From Paraburkholderia sp. HP33-1 (GTDB lineage: Bacteria > Pseudomonadota > Gammaproteobacteria > Burkholderiales > Burkholderiaceae), in contig NZ_JAJEJR010000002.1 of assembly GCF_021390595.1 (NCBI RefSeq), positions 1,736,001-1,800,000 of the forward strand: DNA of 64,000 nucleotides, given 5' to 3'. The notes under the pieces were generated by a model. It was not told the origin of the DNA and did no database searches. It saw only the letters and a program-made list of their open reading frames with translations. How positions within the stretch are numbered: the first letter of the stretch is position 1; every line of letters begins with the position of its first letter. Positions 36,265-45,268 of this stretch are shown piece by piece. A program made the translations under genes and the position numbers.

Positions 36265-36281
36265 GGTATGTAGTATATCAA
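36265..36281 (+). promoter_or_regulatory. GGTATGTAGTATATCAA operator upstream of the MHS symporter
   Basis: This 17-mer matches the element at 35116 except for two central bases. It lies in an otherwise empty 370-base region (36195-36564) between the minus-strand GntR/small membrane gene and the plus-strand symporter, about 284 bases before the symporter ATG. It could serve autoregulation of GntR and control of the transporter. I see no supported gene in the remainder of the region. Confidence 0.5.
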
Positions 36282-36564
36282 TGCTTGTTGTTTTTAAGAT
36301 TACTTTCACGTTAGCACGCCGCGGGCTCCGTGGTGTGCCCACGTCATTCCTCGCGATGATCCCCCGCAGCGCTCCGTGTAAACACGCAAAACGCGCGCTA
36401 TGCGCGCAGCCGCGTGCGATGATCGCGCATTTTCAGCATCGCGTGGATTGTGAAATCCGAGCCGCACCAATAACCTTCCGTACATTCTGCCCCGGATCGA
36501 TCGCGTCAAATGCCTCGCCGGTGCCACGTGATCGGTTCAAGTACCGCAACACAGAGGAGACCCA

Positions 36565-37884
36565 ATGAGCACTACCCACCCGCAGGCCGCAGTGGCCACT
36601 CACCGCAATGCGCGCAGTCAGGCTCGCAAGGCCGCGCTCGGCAGCTTTATCGGCGCCGTGGTCGACTGGTACGACTTTCTGCTGTACGGCATCGTCGCCG
36701 CGCTCGTATTTAACGCCGAGTTCTTCCCGAACGTCGGTCCGGCGATGGGCACGCTCGCCGCATTCGCGACCTTCGGCGTCGGCTTCCTGTTCCGCCCGCT
36801 CGGCGGCTTCGTGTTCGGTCACTACGGCGACCGGCTCGGGCGCAAGCGCATGCTCGTGCTCACCGTGATGATGATGGGTCTGTCGACGGCCGCGATCGGT
36901 CTGCTGCCGTCGTTTTCGATGATCGGCTGGCTGGCGCCGGTGTTGCTCGTCACGCTGCGTGCGATCCAGGGCTTCGCGGTCGGCGGCGAATGGGGCGGTG
37001 CGGCGCTGATGGCCGTCGAAAGCGCGCCCGAGAAAAAGAAGGCCTTTTACAGCAGCGGCGTGCAGGTCGGCTACGGCGTCGGGCTCGTGCTCTCGACGGG
37101 TCTCGTCGCGCTGATCAGCCACTCGATGGACAACGCCGCGTTCCTCAGCTGGGGCTGGCGTCTGCCGTTCCTGTTCAGCGTCGTGCTGGTGCTGATCGCG
37201 CTGTGGATCCGCTCGAGCATGGAGGAGTCGCAGGAGTTCGTCGAGAAAGTCGGCCAGCACGGCGAGCGCCGCGTGCGCCTGCCGATCGTCGAAGCGCTGC
37301 TGCGCCATCCGAAGGCCTTCCTGCTGATCATCGCGCTGCGGCTCGCCGAGCTGTTCTCGATGTACATCGTGACCGCATTCGCGCTGAACTACTCGACCGC
37401 GAACCTGCACATGCCGCGCGAGTTCTTCCTGACGATCGGCTTCATCGTCGGCGCGCTCAGCTGCGTCACGATTCCGTGCTTCGCGTGGCTCGCGGATCGC
37501 TTCAGTCGCCGTCGCATCTATATGCTCGGCGCGCTGGTCGGCGTGTTCAGCGCGGTGCCGTTCTTCCTCGCGCTCGAAGCGCGTTCGACCGTGTGGATCG
37601 TCGTGTTCGCCGTGATGCTCGCGAACATCGCGCACGACATGGTCGTCAGCGTGCAGCAGCCGATGTTCACCGAACTGTTCGGCACCGAGTACCGCTACAG
37701 CGGCGCGGGCGTCGGCTATCAGGTGGCGAGCGTGGTCGGCGGCGGTTTCACGCCGTTCATCGCGGTCGCATTGGTCAGCTTCGCGGGCGGCTCGTGGCAT
37801 CCGGTGGCGGCCTATCTGGCAATCGGCTGCCTGATTTCGCTACTCGTCGCGGCGCGCATGAAGACCGGACGCAAGACCGATTGA
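36565..37884 (+). CDS. MHS-family MFS metabolite:H+ symporter
   Basis: 439 residues, twelve membrane helices. GSFIGAVVDWYDFLLYG at the N-terminus, FRPLGGFVFGHYGDRLGRKR and RAIQGFAVGGEWGGAALM are hallmark segments of the metabolite:H+ symporters (ShiA, KgtP, dicarboxylate carriers). Start follows GAGGAGA. It lies beside the GntR/CoA-transferase cluster and shares the 17-bp operator, so it probably imports the carboxylate degraded by that operon. A strong terminator follows at 37913. Confidence 0.92.
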   Translation: MSTTHPQAAVATHRNARSQARKAALGSFIGAVVDWYDFLLYGIVAALVFNAEFFPNVGPAMGTLAAFATFGVGFLFRPLGGFVFGHYGDRLGRKRMLVLTVMMMGLSTAAIGLLPSFSMIGWLAPVLLVTLRAIQGFAVGGEWGGAALMAVESAPEKKKAFYSSGVQVGYGVGLVLSTGLVALISHSMDNAAFLSWGWRLPFLFSVVLVLIALWIRSSMEESQEFVEKVGQHGERRVRLPIVEALLRHPKAFLLIIALRLAELFSMYIVTAFALNYSTANLHMPREFFLTIGFIVGALSCVTIPCFAWLADRFSRRRIYMLGALVGVFSAVPFFLALEARSTVWIVVFAVMLANIAHDMVVSVQQPMFTELFGTEYRYSGAGVGYQVASVVGGGFTPFIAVALVSFAGGSWHPVAAYLAIGCLISLLVAARMKTGRKTD

Positions 37885-37912
37885 GCTCGGCGGGATTCGC
37901 CGTCGATACATG

Positions 37913-37958
37913 ACGGGCTGGCGCGGCGAAGAGGCCGCGCCAGCCCGTTTGTCTTTTT
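37913..37958 (+). terminator. Strong Rho-independent terminator of the MHS symporter
   Basis: A perfect 15-bp stem, ACGGGCTGGCGCGGC with its complement, 6-base loop, then TTTGTCTTTTTT. It begins 28 bases after the symporter stop. Confidence 0.9.
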
Positions 37959-38269
37959 TGAGCCGCGCCTTTGCGCTGCTCGTTTTTTGCCGCCTTCGTA
38001 TGGCGCTTCGAGTTACTCGTTCGGACCAACCTGCGCGGAGAACACCCGCGTTTCACCAGGATCGCACCATATGTCAACGTACTTCATATTGCGAAGCCAT
38101 CGTGCACGTCCTATTGTCCATCCAGAACCGAATCCAGGCGCTTGAACACAGGCCATATGAAATAATATTGCATATAGCATGACGAGGCGGCCTGCACGCG
38201 TTAAACTGGTCCGTCCCCGAAAAATCCACAACGCGCCGGCAACGGACCAACCGGAAGGAGACCACCTAT
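37959..38269. other. Control region of the second OFA antiporter
   Basis: No gene supported. The region is locally AT-rich and contains CATATG-centred segments near 38069 and 38154, the latter followed by AATAATATTGCATATAG. TTGAAC at 38142 with TAATAT at 38163 is a weak promoter candidate with a short spacer. The antiporter's own ribosome-binding site (AAGGAG) is just before 38270. Confidence 0.4.
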
Positions 38270-39673
38270 ATGAGCAGCATCAGCGAACCGGGCAGCCAGC
38301 GAGGTTCCGCCCCATTCTTTTCCAAACAGGCCACCATTGCGCAGCCCGGTTTTTCGCGCTGGATGGTGCCGCCCGCAGCGCTCGCCGTGCATCTGTGCAT
38401 TGGTCAGGCCTACGCGTTCTCGGTCTTCAACGGACCGCTGACCAAAGTGATCGGCATCACCCAGTCCGCACCCGATGACTGGACGCTGACCGGGCTCGGC
38501 TGGATCTTTTCGCTTGCGATCGTGTTCCTCGGTTTGTCGGCGGCATTCGCGGGCAAATGGCTCGAACACGTCGGTCCGCGCCGCACGATGTTCACAGCCG
38601 CGTGCTGTTTCGGCGGCGGCTTCCTCGTGTCCGCGCTCGGCGTGTATCTGCATCAGATCGTGCTGCTGTATCTCGGCTACGGCGTGATCGGTGGCATCGG
38701 GCTTGGGCTCGGTTACGTGTCGCCGGTGTCGACGCTGATCCGCTGGTTTCCGGACCGCCGCGGCATGGCGACCGGCATGGCGATCATGGGCTTCGGCGGC
38801 GGCGCGATGATCGCGGCGCCGTTGTCGGTTGCGCTGATGAACCACTTCCATAGCGCGACGAGCGTCGGCGTTGCGGAGACCTTCGTCGTGCTCGGCATCG
38901 TCTATTTCATCTCGATGACGATCGGCTCGCTCGCGATCCGCGTGCCGCCGGCGGACTGGAGGCCGGCCGGCTGGACGCCGCCCGCGGCGACCCAGCACCG
39001 GCTGATCACGAGCAATCACGTGCATATCGATCAGGCGCTGAAGACGCCGCAGTTCTATCTGATCTGGCTCGTGCTGTTCCTGAACGTGACGGCTGGCATC
39101 GGCATTCTCGGCCAGGCCTCGGTGATGATCCAGGAGAGCTTCAAGAACACGGTGACGGCGGCGGCGGCGGCCGGCTTCGTCGGGCTGCTGTCGCTGTTCA
39201 ACATGGGTGGGCGTTTCGTGTGGGCGTCGACGTCGGACTACATCGGCCGCAAGAACACCTACTACATCTTCTTCGCGCTTGGCGCGGTGCTCTACTACCT
39301 GGTGCCGAGCTTTGCCGCGAACGGACAGATCGCATTGTTCGTGCTGACGTACTGCGTCATCCTGTCGATGTACGGCGGCGGCTTCGCGACGGTGCCGGCC
39401 TATCTCGCCGACATGTTCGGCACGACGTTCGTCGGCGGCATTCACGGACGTCTGTTGACCGCGTGGGCCGCGGCGGGGGTCGCGGGTCCGGTGCTCGTCA
39501 ATTACATCCGCGCGTACGAAGTCGCGAACGGCGTCGCGAAAGCGGACGCGTACACGATGACCGTGCATATCATGGCCGTGCTGCTCGTGATCGGCTTTAT
39601 CTGCAACCTGCTGGTCAAGCGCGTGGATGCGAAGCACCACATGACCGATGCACAAGTCGCCAAGGGCGCGTGA
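38270..39673 (+). CDS. OFA-family MFS transporter, second copy
   Basis: 467 residues, twelve helices. LAVHLCIGQAYAFSVFNGPL, RWFPDRRGMATGMAIMGFGG and GRFVWASTSDYIGRKNTYY place it in the oxalate/formate antiporter family, though in a different branch from the protein at 28089, with a longer loop in the middle (WRPAGWTPPAATQ). Start after AAGGAG. It is followed 10 bases later by a 42-residue membrane peptide gene, a pairing I know as MFS transporter plus small subunit. Substrate is probably oxalate, formate or a related monocarboxylate. Confidence 0.9.
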   Translation: MSSISEPGSQRGSAPFFSKQATIAQPGFSRWMVPPAALAVHLCIGQAYAFSVFNGPLTKVIGITQSAPDDWTLTGLGWIFSLAIVFLGLSAAFAGKWLEHVGPRRTMFTAACCFGGGFLVSALGVYLHQIVLLYLGYGVIGGIGLGLGYVSPVSTLIRWFPDRRGMATGMAIMGFGGGAMIAAPLSVALMNHFHSATSVGVAETFVVLGIVYFISMTIGSLAIRVPPADWRPAGWTPPAATQHRLITSNHVHIDQALKTPQFYLIWLVLFLNVTAGIGILGQASVMIQESFKNTVTAAAAAGFVGLLSLFNMGGRFVWASTSDYIGRKNTYYIFFALGAVLYYLVPSFAANGQIALFVLTYCVILSMYGGGFATVPAYLADMFGTTFVGGIHGRLLTAWAAAGVAGPVLVNYIRAYEVANGVAKADAYTMTVHIMAVLLVIGFICNLLVKRVDAKHHMTDAQVAKGA

Positions 39674-39683
39674 GGAGATCCGT

Positions 39684-39812
39684 ATGTCAACCGTTCAAAC
39701 CGCACATCCGACCAACAAGGCGATGCTCGTGGTGTTCTGGCTGTATGTGATGGTTCCGCTCGCGTGGGGAGTCGTCAATACGCTGACGCAGGCGATGAAG
39801 TTGTTCAATTGA
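39684..39812 (+). CDS. MFS transporter small subunit (42-residue membrane peptide)
   Basis: Starts MSTVQTAHPTNKAMLVVFW after GAGGAG, ten bases beyond the antiporter stop. One membrane helix, roughly residues 13-34 (MLVVFWLYVMVPLAWGVVNT), short polar ends. Such peptides are regularly encoded directly after OFA-type transporters and are annotated as small subunits; their function is not well known. It is too short for most automated gene calls. Confidence 0.8.
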   Translation: MSTVQTAHPTNKAMLVVFWLYVMVPLAWGVVNTLTQAMKLFN

Positions 39813-39827
39813 CGAAGTAATGTCGTG

Positions 39828-39858
39828 CGCACCCCGGCCTGTTGAGGGGCGGGGTGCG
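39828..39858. terminator. Hairpin between convergent transporter and GDSL genes
   Basis: CGCACCCC at 39828 pairs with GGGGTGCG at 39851, extended inward with one mismatch. It lies between the small-subunit stop and the convergent lipoprotein gene. It lacks a T-run, so it is only a possible terminator. Confidence 0.4.
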
Positions 39859-39893
39859 GATAGCGGACCGCGCCGACTTGTGACAACGCCCCG

Positions 39894-40925
39894 TCACCGC
39901 CCCAACCCGCTGCGCGCAATCTGCTGCTCGACGAACTGCGCAAACAACGCATGCATATGCGTCGTCGGATGAAGATCGTCGGCGAACATGTAAGTCTGGT
40001 CCGCATTGGCGCTCACATAGGTCGGAGGCGAACATAGAAGCGAGGTGTTATCGGGCGTTTTCCCCGGATCGCAGGCTTGCGACGTATTCGACACGGTGAA
40101 ACCGTTCGCCCGAAAGTTCGCGATGACCTGATTGGTCCACGCGTACGAATCGACCTCGATCACCTTCGACTGCAGCCCATCGGTTTGTAGCGCAGTATTC
40201 AACGTATTGTTGAAAAGCTGCGACAACTGCGTGAGGTTCGCACCACCATCTGCCGAAGCGAGCCCTTTCGGCGATAGTCCGATATTCGGCAGATTGACCA
40301 CCACCACATGCGCGCCGCCGTTCTGCACAATCTGCCCGACGAGCTGGGCGAGCGTGGTGGCCGCCGTCTGGACGATCGGGGCTGCGGCGGGCAGGTTGCC
40401 GGCGCGAAGCACATCGTTCGCGCCAACCCACACGAGCACGAGCTGATTGGCGTTGAAACTGCCGTGGGCGCTCAGATAGCTCGACACCTGCTGATTGACA
40501 GGCATTTCGACGTTGCCGATGACGTCGCTCAGGTAGTCGTACTGGTTCGCAGGCGTCGCCACTGTCGCGCCGCCTTCCGCATAACCGAGGCCGCCCTGCG
40601 CGCTCAGCTTGTGCGTGAGGTCGATCGTGTACGCGGCGCTGAGCGTATCGCCGTAGTATTGCGCGACGTCCTGGGTCCACACCTGGCCGGGATTGGTCGT
40701 GAAACGCCCGCCTCCCACCGCGCTCGCGAGCGGCGCATAAGTCCCGACGTCCGACAGGCTGTCGCCAAACGACACCACTTGCAGCGTGACGCCGCCGGCC
40801 GGCCCAGACGCAGCGCTGCTGCCGCTACCCGACCCGCCGCTGCCGCCACCCCCGCCACAGGCGACGAGCAACGCGGCCGACATGGCAAAAACTACAGCGC
40901 GGAATTTGTCATTTATTCCTCGCAT
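39894..40925 (-). CDS. SGNH/GDSL-type esterase lipoprotein
   Basis: 343 residues. Signal peptide with lipobox LLVACG (Cys23), then a Gly/Ser-rich linker. Block I is VSFGDSLSDVGTY with Ser56, the GxND block is VWVGANDVLRAG, and the C-terminal DDLHPTTHMH supplies Asp and His. Start follows AAGGAGGAGG. The family comprises secreted or surface esterases and lipases, some of them autotransporter-like, but no barrel follows here. Substrate unknown. Confidence 0.9.
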   Translation of the reverse strand: MRGINDKFRAVVFAMSAALLVACGGGGGSGGSGSGSSAASGPAGGVTLQVVSFGDSLSDVGTYAPLASAVGGGRFTTNPGQVWTQDVAQYYGDTLSAAYTIDLTHKLSAQGGLGYAEGGATVATPANQYDYLSDVIGNVEMPVNQQVSSYLSAHGSFNANQLVLVWVGANDVLRAGNLPAAAPIVQTAATTLAQLVGQIVQNGGAHVVVVNLPNIGLSPKGLASADGGANLTQLSQLFNNTLNTALQTDGLQSKVIEVDSYAWTNQVIANFRANGFTVSNTSQACDPGKTPDNTSLLCSPPTYVSANADQTYMFADDLHPTTHMHALFAQFVEQQIARSGLGR

Positions 40926-41025
40926 GTCCTCCTCCTTGCCGCGCAGGCCAGACGGGACCGGTGCCCGATCGCTCGCGACGCTTCAAACAAGCATCGCCTA
41001 TGCCCAGCAAGGAGATACTGCCAAA

Positions 41026-41451
41026 TCAGATTTTCTCGAACACCACCTCCTGCGCACCTTCCCACAGCACCTTTGTGCCGAGCTCGCGCAGTTTCTCCTT
41101 GCCTTCGACGATCGTCAGAAAGTGATTGCCCGCGAGCTGGCCCATCTTGCTCGCGAAGCAGCACGCGCCATACGCGAGGATGATCTCGGTCTCGCTATAG
41201 CCGCCCGGATAGAACAGGATGTCGCCGACCGATGGATGGCTCGTGTGATTCTCGAAGCCGACCGCGATGCCGTCGTTCTCGAGCTTGAACTCGCCGAGCG
41301 GCACCCAGCAGCCCTCGCCGCTCCAGCGCACGTGGATCAGCTTCTGCCGGTACGGCAGAAGCTTCAGGAACGCGGCCACGGTCTGCGGCGCATCAGGATG
41401 GGTCTCGGCGATAAAGGTGTGGCCGCAGGCGGTCATGGTGAGTCGGGTCAT
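41026..41451 (-). CDS. DUF3830 family protein (cyclophilin-like fold)
   Basis: 141 residues. MTRLTMTACGHTFIAETHPD, GDILFYPGGYSETEIILAYG and GQLAGNHFLTIVEG are the conserved blocks of DUF3830 as I know it, a small cyclophilin-like domain. The catalytic role is unknown; homologues occur near catabolic genes. It has no signal peptide. It is separated by 100 bases from the GDSL lipoprotein on the same strand. The decayed AraC gene lies upstream. Confidence 0.8.
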   Translation of the reverse strand: MTRLTMTACGHTFIAETHPDAPQTVAAFLKLLPYRQKLIHVRWSGEGCWVPLGEFKLENDGIAVGFENHTSHPSVGDILFYPGGYSETEIILAYGACCFASKMGQLAGNHFLTIVEGKEKLRELGTKVLWEGAQEVVFEKI

Positions 41452-41756
41452 CGCGGGTCATCTAGCGTGTGAGGTTGAAAAGCGCTTCGATTCTGTCATC
41501 CCATGCAAGGATTCGACAGGTACAATTGCCGGCACCGCGGTCAGGCCAGTTAGACCACGCATGATCGCGCCCGGTCGACCGTGCCGCAAAGCCTTGCGCA
41601 GTCTGCCATGCCAGTTTGCGCTGCGCGTCGCCACGAAAGTTCGTAGTTTGCAAGCTGCGCAAGGCAACGCACACTTCGCAGGTGCGTGAATCCGGCTGGA
41701 GAATGGCTCGCCGTTACGGCTCTGCGTCGCGACTGGTACGCATCTCGGCGCAATCG

Positions 41757-42237
41757 GCAGGCAAGCGGCGTCTCGCCCGTTTCGCAGCGAAACACCCGAG
41801 CAAAATGAAAAGTGCTTAGCCCGGCCTGTCCGGTCAGTTCGGTGATCGCCAGATCTTCGGCGAGATTGGCGCGGATGTAGTCGGTCACTCGCCGGATCCC
41901 GCGCCGCACCAGCCGTTCGGGCCGCGTCGAATCCCATCAGTTGCGCTACGTTGTCGAGCAAACCGCGCTCGCTAGGTGCAAGGTCGACAGCGGCTCGTCG
42001 CTGATCGAATGTCAGCGGCATGAGATCGGCGCGGGCGGCACGAACCACCGGTCGTTCACGCGCATGTCGGCGCTTTCCCGGTGTCCGCCGAGGTTGCGTT
42101 CGAGATGCTCGGCGCGACTCGAGATACGAGCGCAGCACCCGGTACCGCCAGTCGCGATCCACGCTCGACACGAGCCGCTGGCCGGCCATGTAGCGGTCGT
42201 AGGCGAGTGTCATCGTGAGCTTGGGAATTCGTGCCAT
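41757..42237 (-). pseudogene. AraC-family regulator, internally deleted and frameshifted
   Basis: The N-terminus from 42237 (LAYDRYMAGQRLVSSVDRDW) looks like a normal AraC start. After about 40 codons it jumps to RAEHLERNLGGHRESADMRV in another frame, so roughly 100 codons of the sensor domain are missing. In-frame stops follow, then the DNA-binding part RRVTDYIRANLAEDLAITEL and GLSTFHFARVFRCETGETPL appears at 41757-41909. The second helix-turn-helix is lost. It cannot make a working protein. The flanks (41452-41756 and 42238-42418) hold no supported gene. Confidence 0.75.
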
Positions 42238-42418
42238 CACACCCTTCAAAGGAGGTGCCGTATGGAAGGAGAAGCGCCGCCGTACCCGAATTGCCGGTCC
42301 ACTGTCACCGCAAGGTCACAAAAATGATAGCAAGGAACCGGCTACCGCTATTTCACGAAATCGCTAATCATTGAGGTTGTCGTCTTTCACGCGTTTAGAA
42401 CGCCGGAGCTACCGTTTC

Positions 42419-43420
42419 ATGGAACATGAATGCGATACGCTGCCGCAATGGCTGACCGGCTCGCCACAAGGCGAAGCCGGGCACGCGTCGGCAGCAAACC
42501 CGAGAGCGGCATCCGCCCAACCGGCCTACCCGGCCGGCGCGCGGCACGCCGCAAATTCAGCCCACGCGGCTGAAGCATCGAAGACGTCTCCCCGCGTCGC
42601 GAATGGCGCGACGCGCAGTAGCTTTCTGACTCTGTTCACCGAGGAGGAGATCGGCACGCCGCCACCCGTGGGGCGCCGGGCCGGCCCGCTGATCAGTCCG
42701 CTTGGACGGTTCGGCAGCGCGCGGGACCGCATGGAGTTCGTGCGCCAGCGCATCAGGCAGTTGGGCTTCGACTCGTTCAGCTATGCCGCCACGCGCACGT
42801 CGTCACATCACAAGGCGATGTTCGTATTGACGAGCTACGAGTCGACGGCGTGGCTCACGCGCTATTTCCGCGAGCGCTATTTCGAGCTCGATCCGCGCGT
42901 CGCGCACGCGTCGCCGACTGGCATGCCGTTTCTGTGGAATACCGCCGACATGCGCGCCGATCTGCCGCGCGCGCAGTCGCGCAGCGAACGGCTCGGCGAT
43001 CTGATCGACATGCTCGAGGCGGCCGGGCGCAAGAGCGGCATTCTCACGCAGATGCCGCTGCCCGAGCCGGATCTGAGCGCGAGTCTGTGCTTCAACTCGG
43101 AGATCGGCAACCCGCGCTGGATGACCGAATCGATCGTCGCGGAAACGTTGATGTTCGCGCACACGATTCACGAGTTCATCTGGACGCACGCGAAAAGCGT
43201 GATCGGCATCGCGCCCGCGCAGCAGCAGCGCGTCGCGCTGAGCACGCTGCAGCACGCGGTGCTGAAAGCGGTCGTGCAGGGGCAGCGCGACAAGGAAATC
43301 GCGTATTTCCTCGGGCTGTCGCCGCACAACGTCGACTATCATCTGCGGCGCTTGCGGCAGCTGTTCAACGTGCGCAACCGCGTGCAGTTGATCAATGTCG
43401 CACAGGCGTATCTCTCGTAG
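42419..43420 (+). CDS. LuxR-type quorum-sensing regulator (solo) with long N-terminal extension
   Basis: 333 residues, about 90 longer than TraR/LasR-type proteins. The first 100 residues are Ala/Pro-rich and probably disordered. Residues about 100-245 form the autoinducer-binding domain: WLTRYFRERYFELDPRV and PFLWN keep the Trp, Tyr, Asp, Pro and Trp that contact acyl-homoserine lactones in TraR. Residues about 265-330 are the LuxR helix-turn-helix (ALSTLQHAVLKAVVQGQRDK). No luxI synthase is in the window, so it is a solo. The ATG at 42419 is preceded by CGGAG at a slightly long distance. Confidence 0.9.
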   Translation: MEHECDTLPQWLTGSPQGEAGHASAANPRAASAQPAYPAGARHAANSAHAAEASKTSPRVANGATRSSFLTLFTEEEIGTPPPVGRRAGPLISPLGRFGSARDRMEFVRQRIRQLGFDSFSYAATRTSSHHKAMFVLTSYESTAWLTRYFRERYFELDPRVAHASPTGMPFLWNTADMRADLPRAQSRSERLGDLIDMLEAAGRKSGILTQMPLPEPDLSASLCFNSEIGNPRWMTESIVAETLMFAHTIHEFIWTHAKSVIGIAPAQQQRVALSTLQHAVLKAVVQGQRDKEIAYFLGLSPHNVDYHLRRLRQLFNVRNRVQLINVAQAYLS

Positions 43421-43449
43421 TTGAGTTGGCGTCGCCGCGTATCGATGAG

Positions 43450-43482
43450 CAGGGCGTGACGGCTTTTCGCCGTCGCGCCCTG
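43450..43482. terminator. Terminator-like hairpin between LuxR and ABC permease genes
   Basis: CAGGGCGTGACGGC pairs with GCCGTCGCGCCCTG (14 bp, one G-U) around a 5-base loop. It ends directly at the convergent permease stop. The plus-strand tail TCAACTTTTC is a modest T-tract. Confidence 0.65.
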
Positions 43483-44240
43483 TCAACTTTTCAATCGATA
43501 GCCGGTCCTGAAGATCCAGCCGACGATCACGAGGAACACCGCGAGAAACAGCAGTGTCATGCCGAGACTCAGGCCGACGTCGACGTCGCCCAACTCGAAG
43601 AAACTCCAGCGAAAACCGCTGACCAGATAGACGATCGGATTGAACAGCGTGACGGTGCGCCAGAACGGCGGCAGCATGTTCACCGAATAGAAGCTGCCGC
43701 CGAGGAACGTGAGCGGCGTCACGATCAGGAGCGGCACCAGTTGGAGCTTCTCGAAGTTGTCCGCCCAGATGCCGATGATGAAACCGAGCAGACTGAACGT
43801 GAGCGCCGTCAGCACGAGAAACAGCACCATCCAGACCGGATGCATGATCTGCAACGGCACGAACAGCGCGGCGGTCGCGAGAATGATGAGCCCGAGCAGG
43901 ATCGACTTGGTGGCCGCCGCACCCACATAGCTGACGACGATCTCCAGATACGACACGGGCGCCGACAGCAGCTCGTAGATCGTGCCGGTGAAACGCGGAA
44001 AGTAAATCCCGAACGACGCGTTCGCGATGCTCTGCGACAGCAACGACAGCATGATCAGCCCCGGCACGATGAACGCGCCATAGCTGATGCCCTCCACTTC
44101 CTTGATGCGCGAGCCGATCGCCGAGCCGAACACGACGAAGTACAGCGAAGTGGAAATCACCGGCGCGATGATGCTTTGCATCAGCGTGCGCCACGTGCGC
44201 GCCATTTCGAACTTGTAGATCGCGCGCATTGCGTAGATGT

Positions 44241-44244
<4 letters not shown>
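43483..44244 (-). CDS. ABC-2 type exporter permease
   Basis: 253 residues, six hydrophobic helices. [36 protein letters not shown] and [19 protein letters not shown] are typical ABC-2 (NodJ/YadH-like) permease segments. The start overlaps the ATPase stop by four bases (ATGA), so the two subunits are translated together. It would export a drug, polysaccharide or lipid-linked compound. Substrate unknown. Confidence 0.92.
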
Positions 44245-45167
<923 letters not shown>

Positions 45168-45268
45168 GGACTCTAGGATGGCAGACACCGCTGTTGAATG
45201 AGAGGAAACGGCGCCAACTGGCGCGCCGCATCCGCAATGTAATGGAAAGTGCGAAAGTGTGCAGCGAG

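Noticed and set aside
36433..37800. 455-codon minus-strand frame opposite the MHS symporter
   Set aside because: Composition is charged and repetitive without any motif; the plus-strand transporter has clear family signatures.
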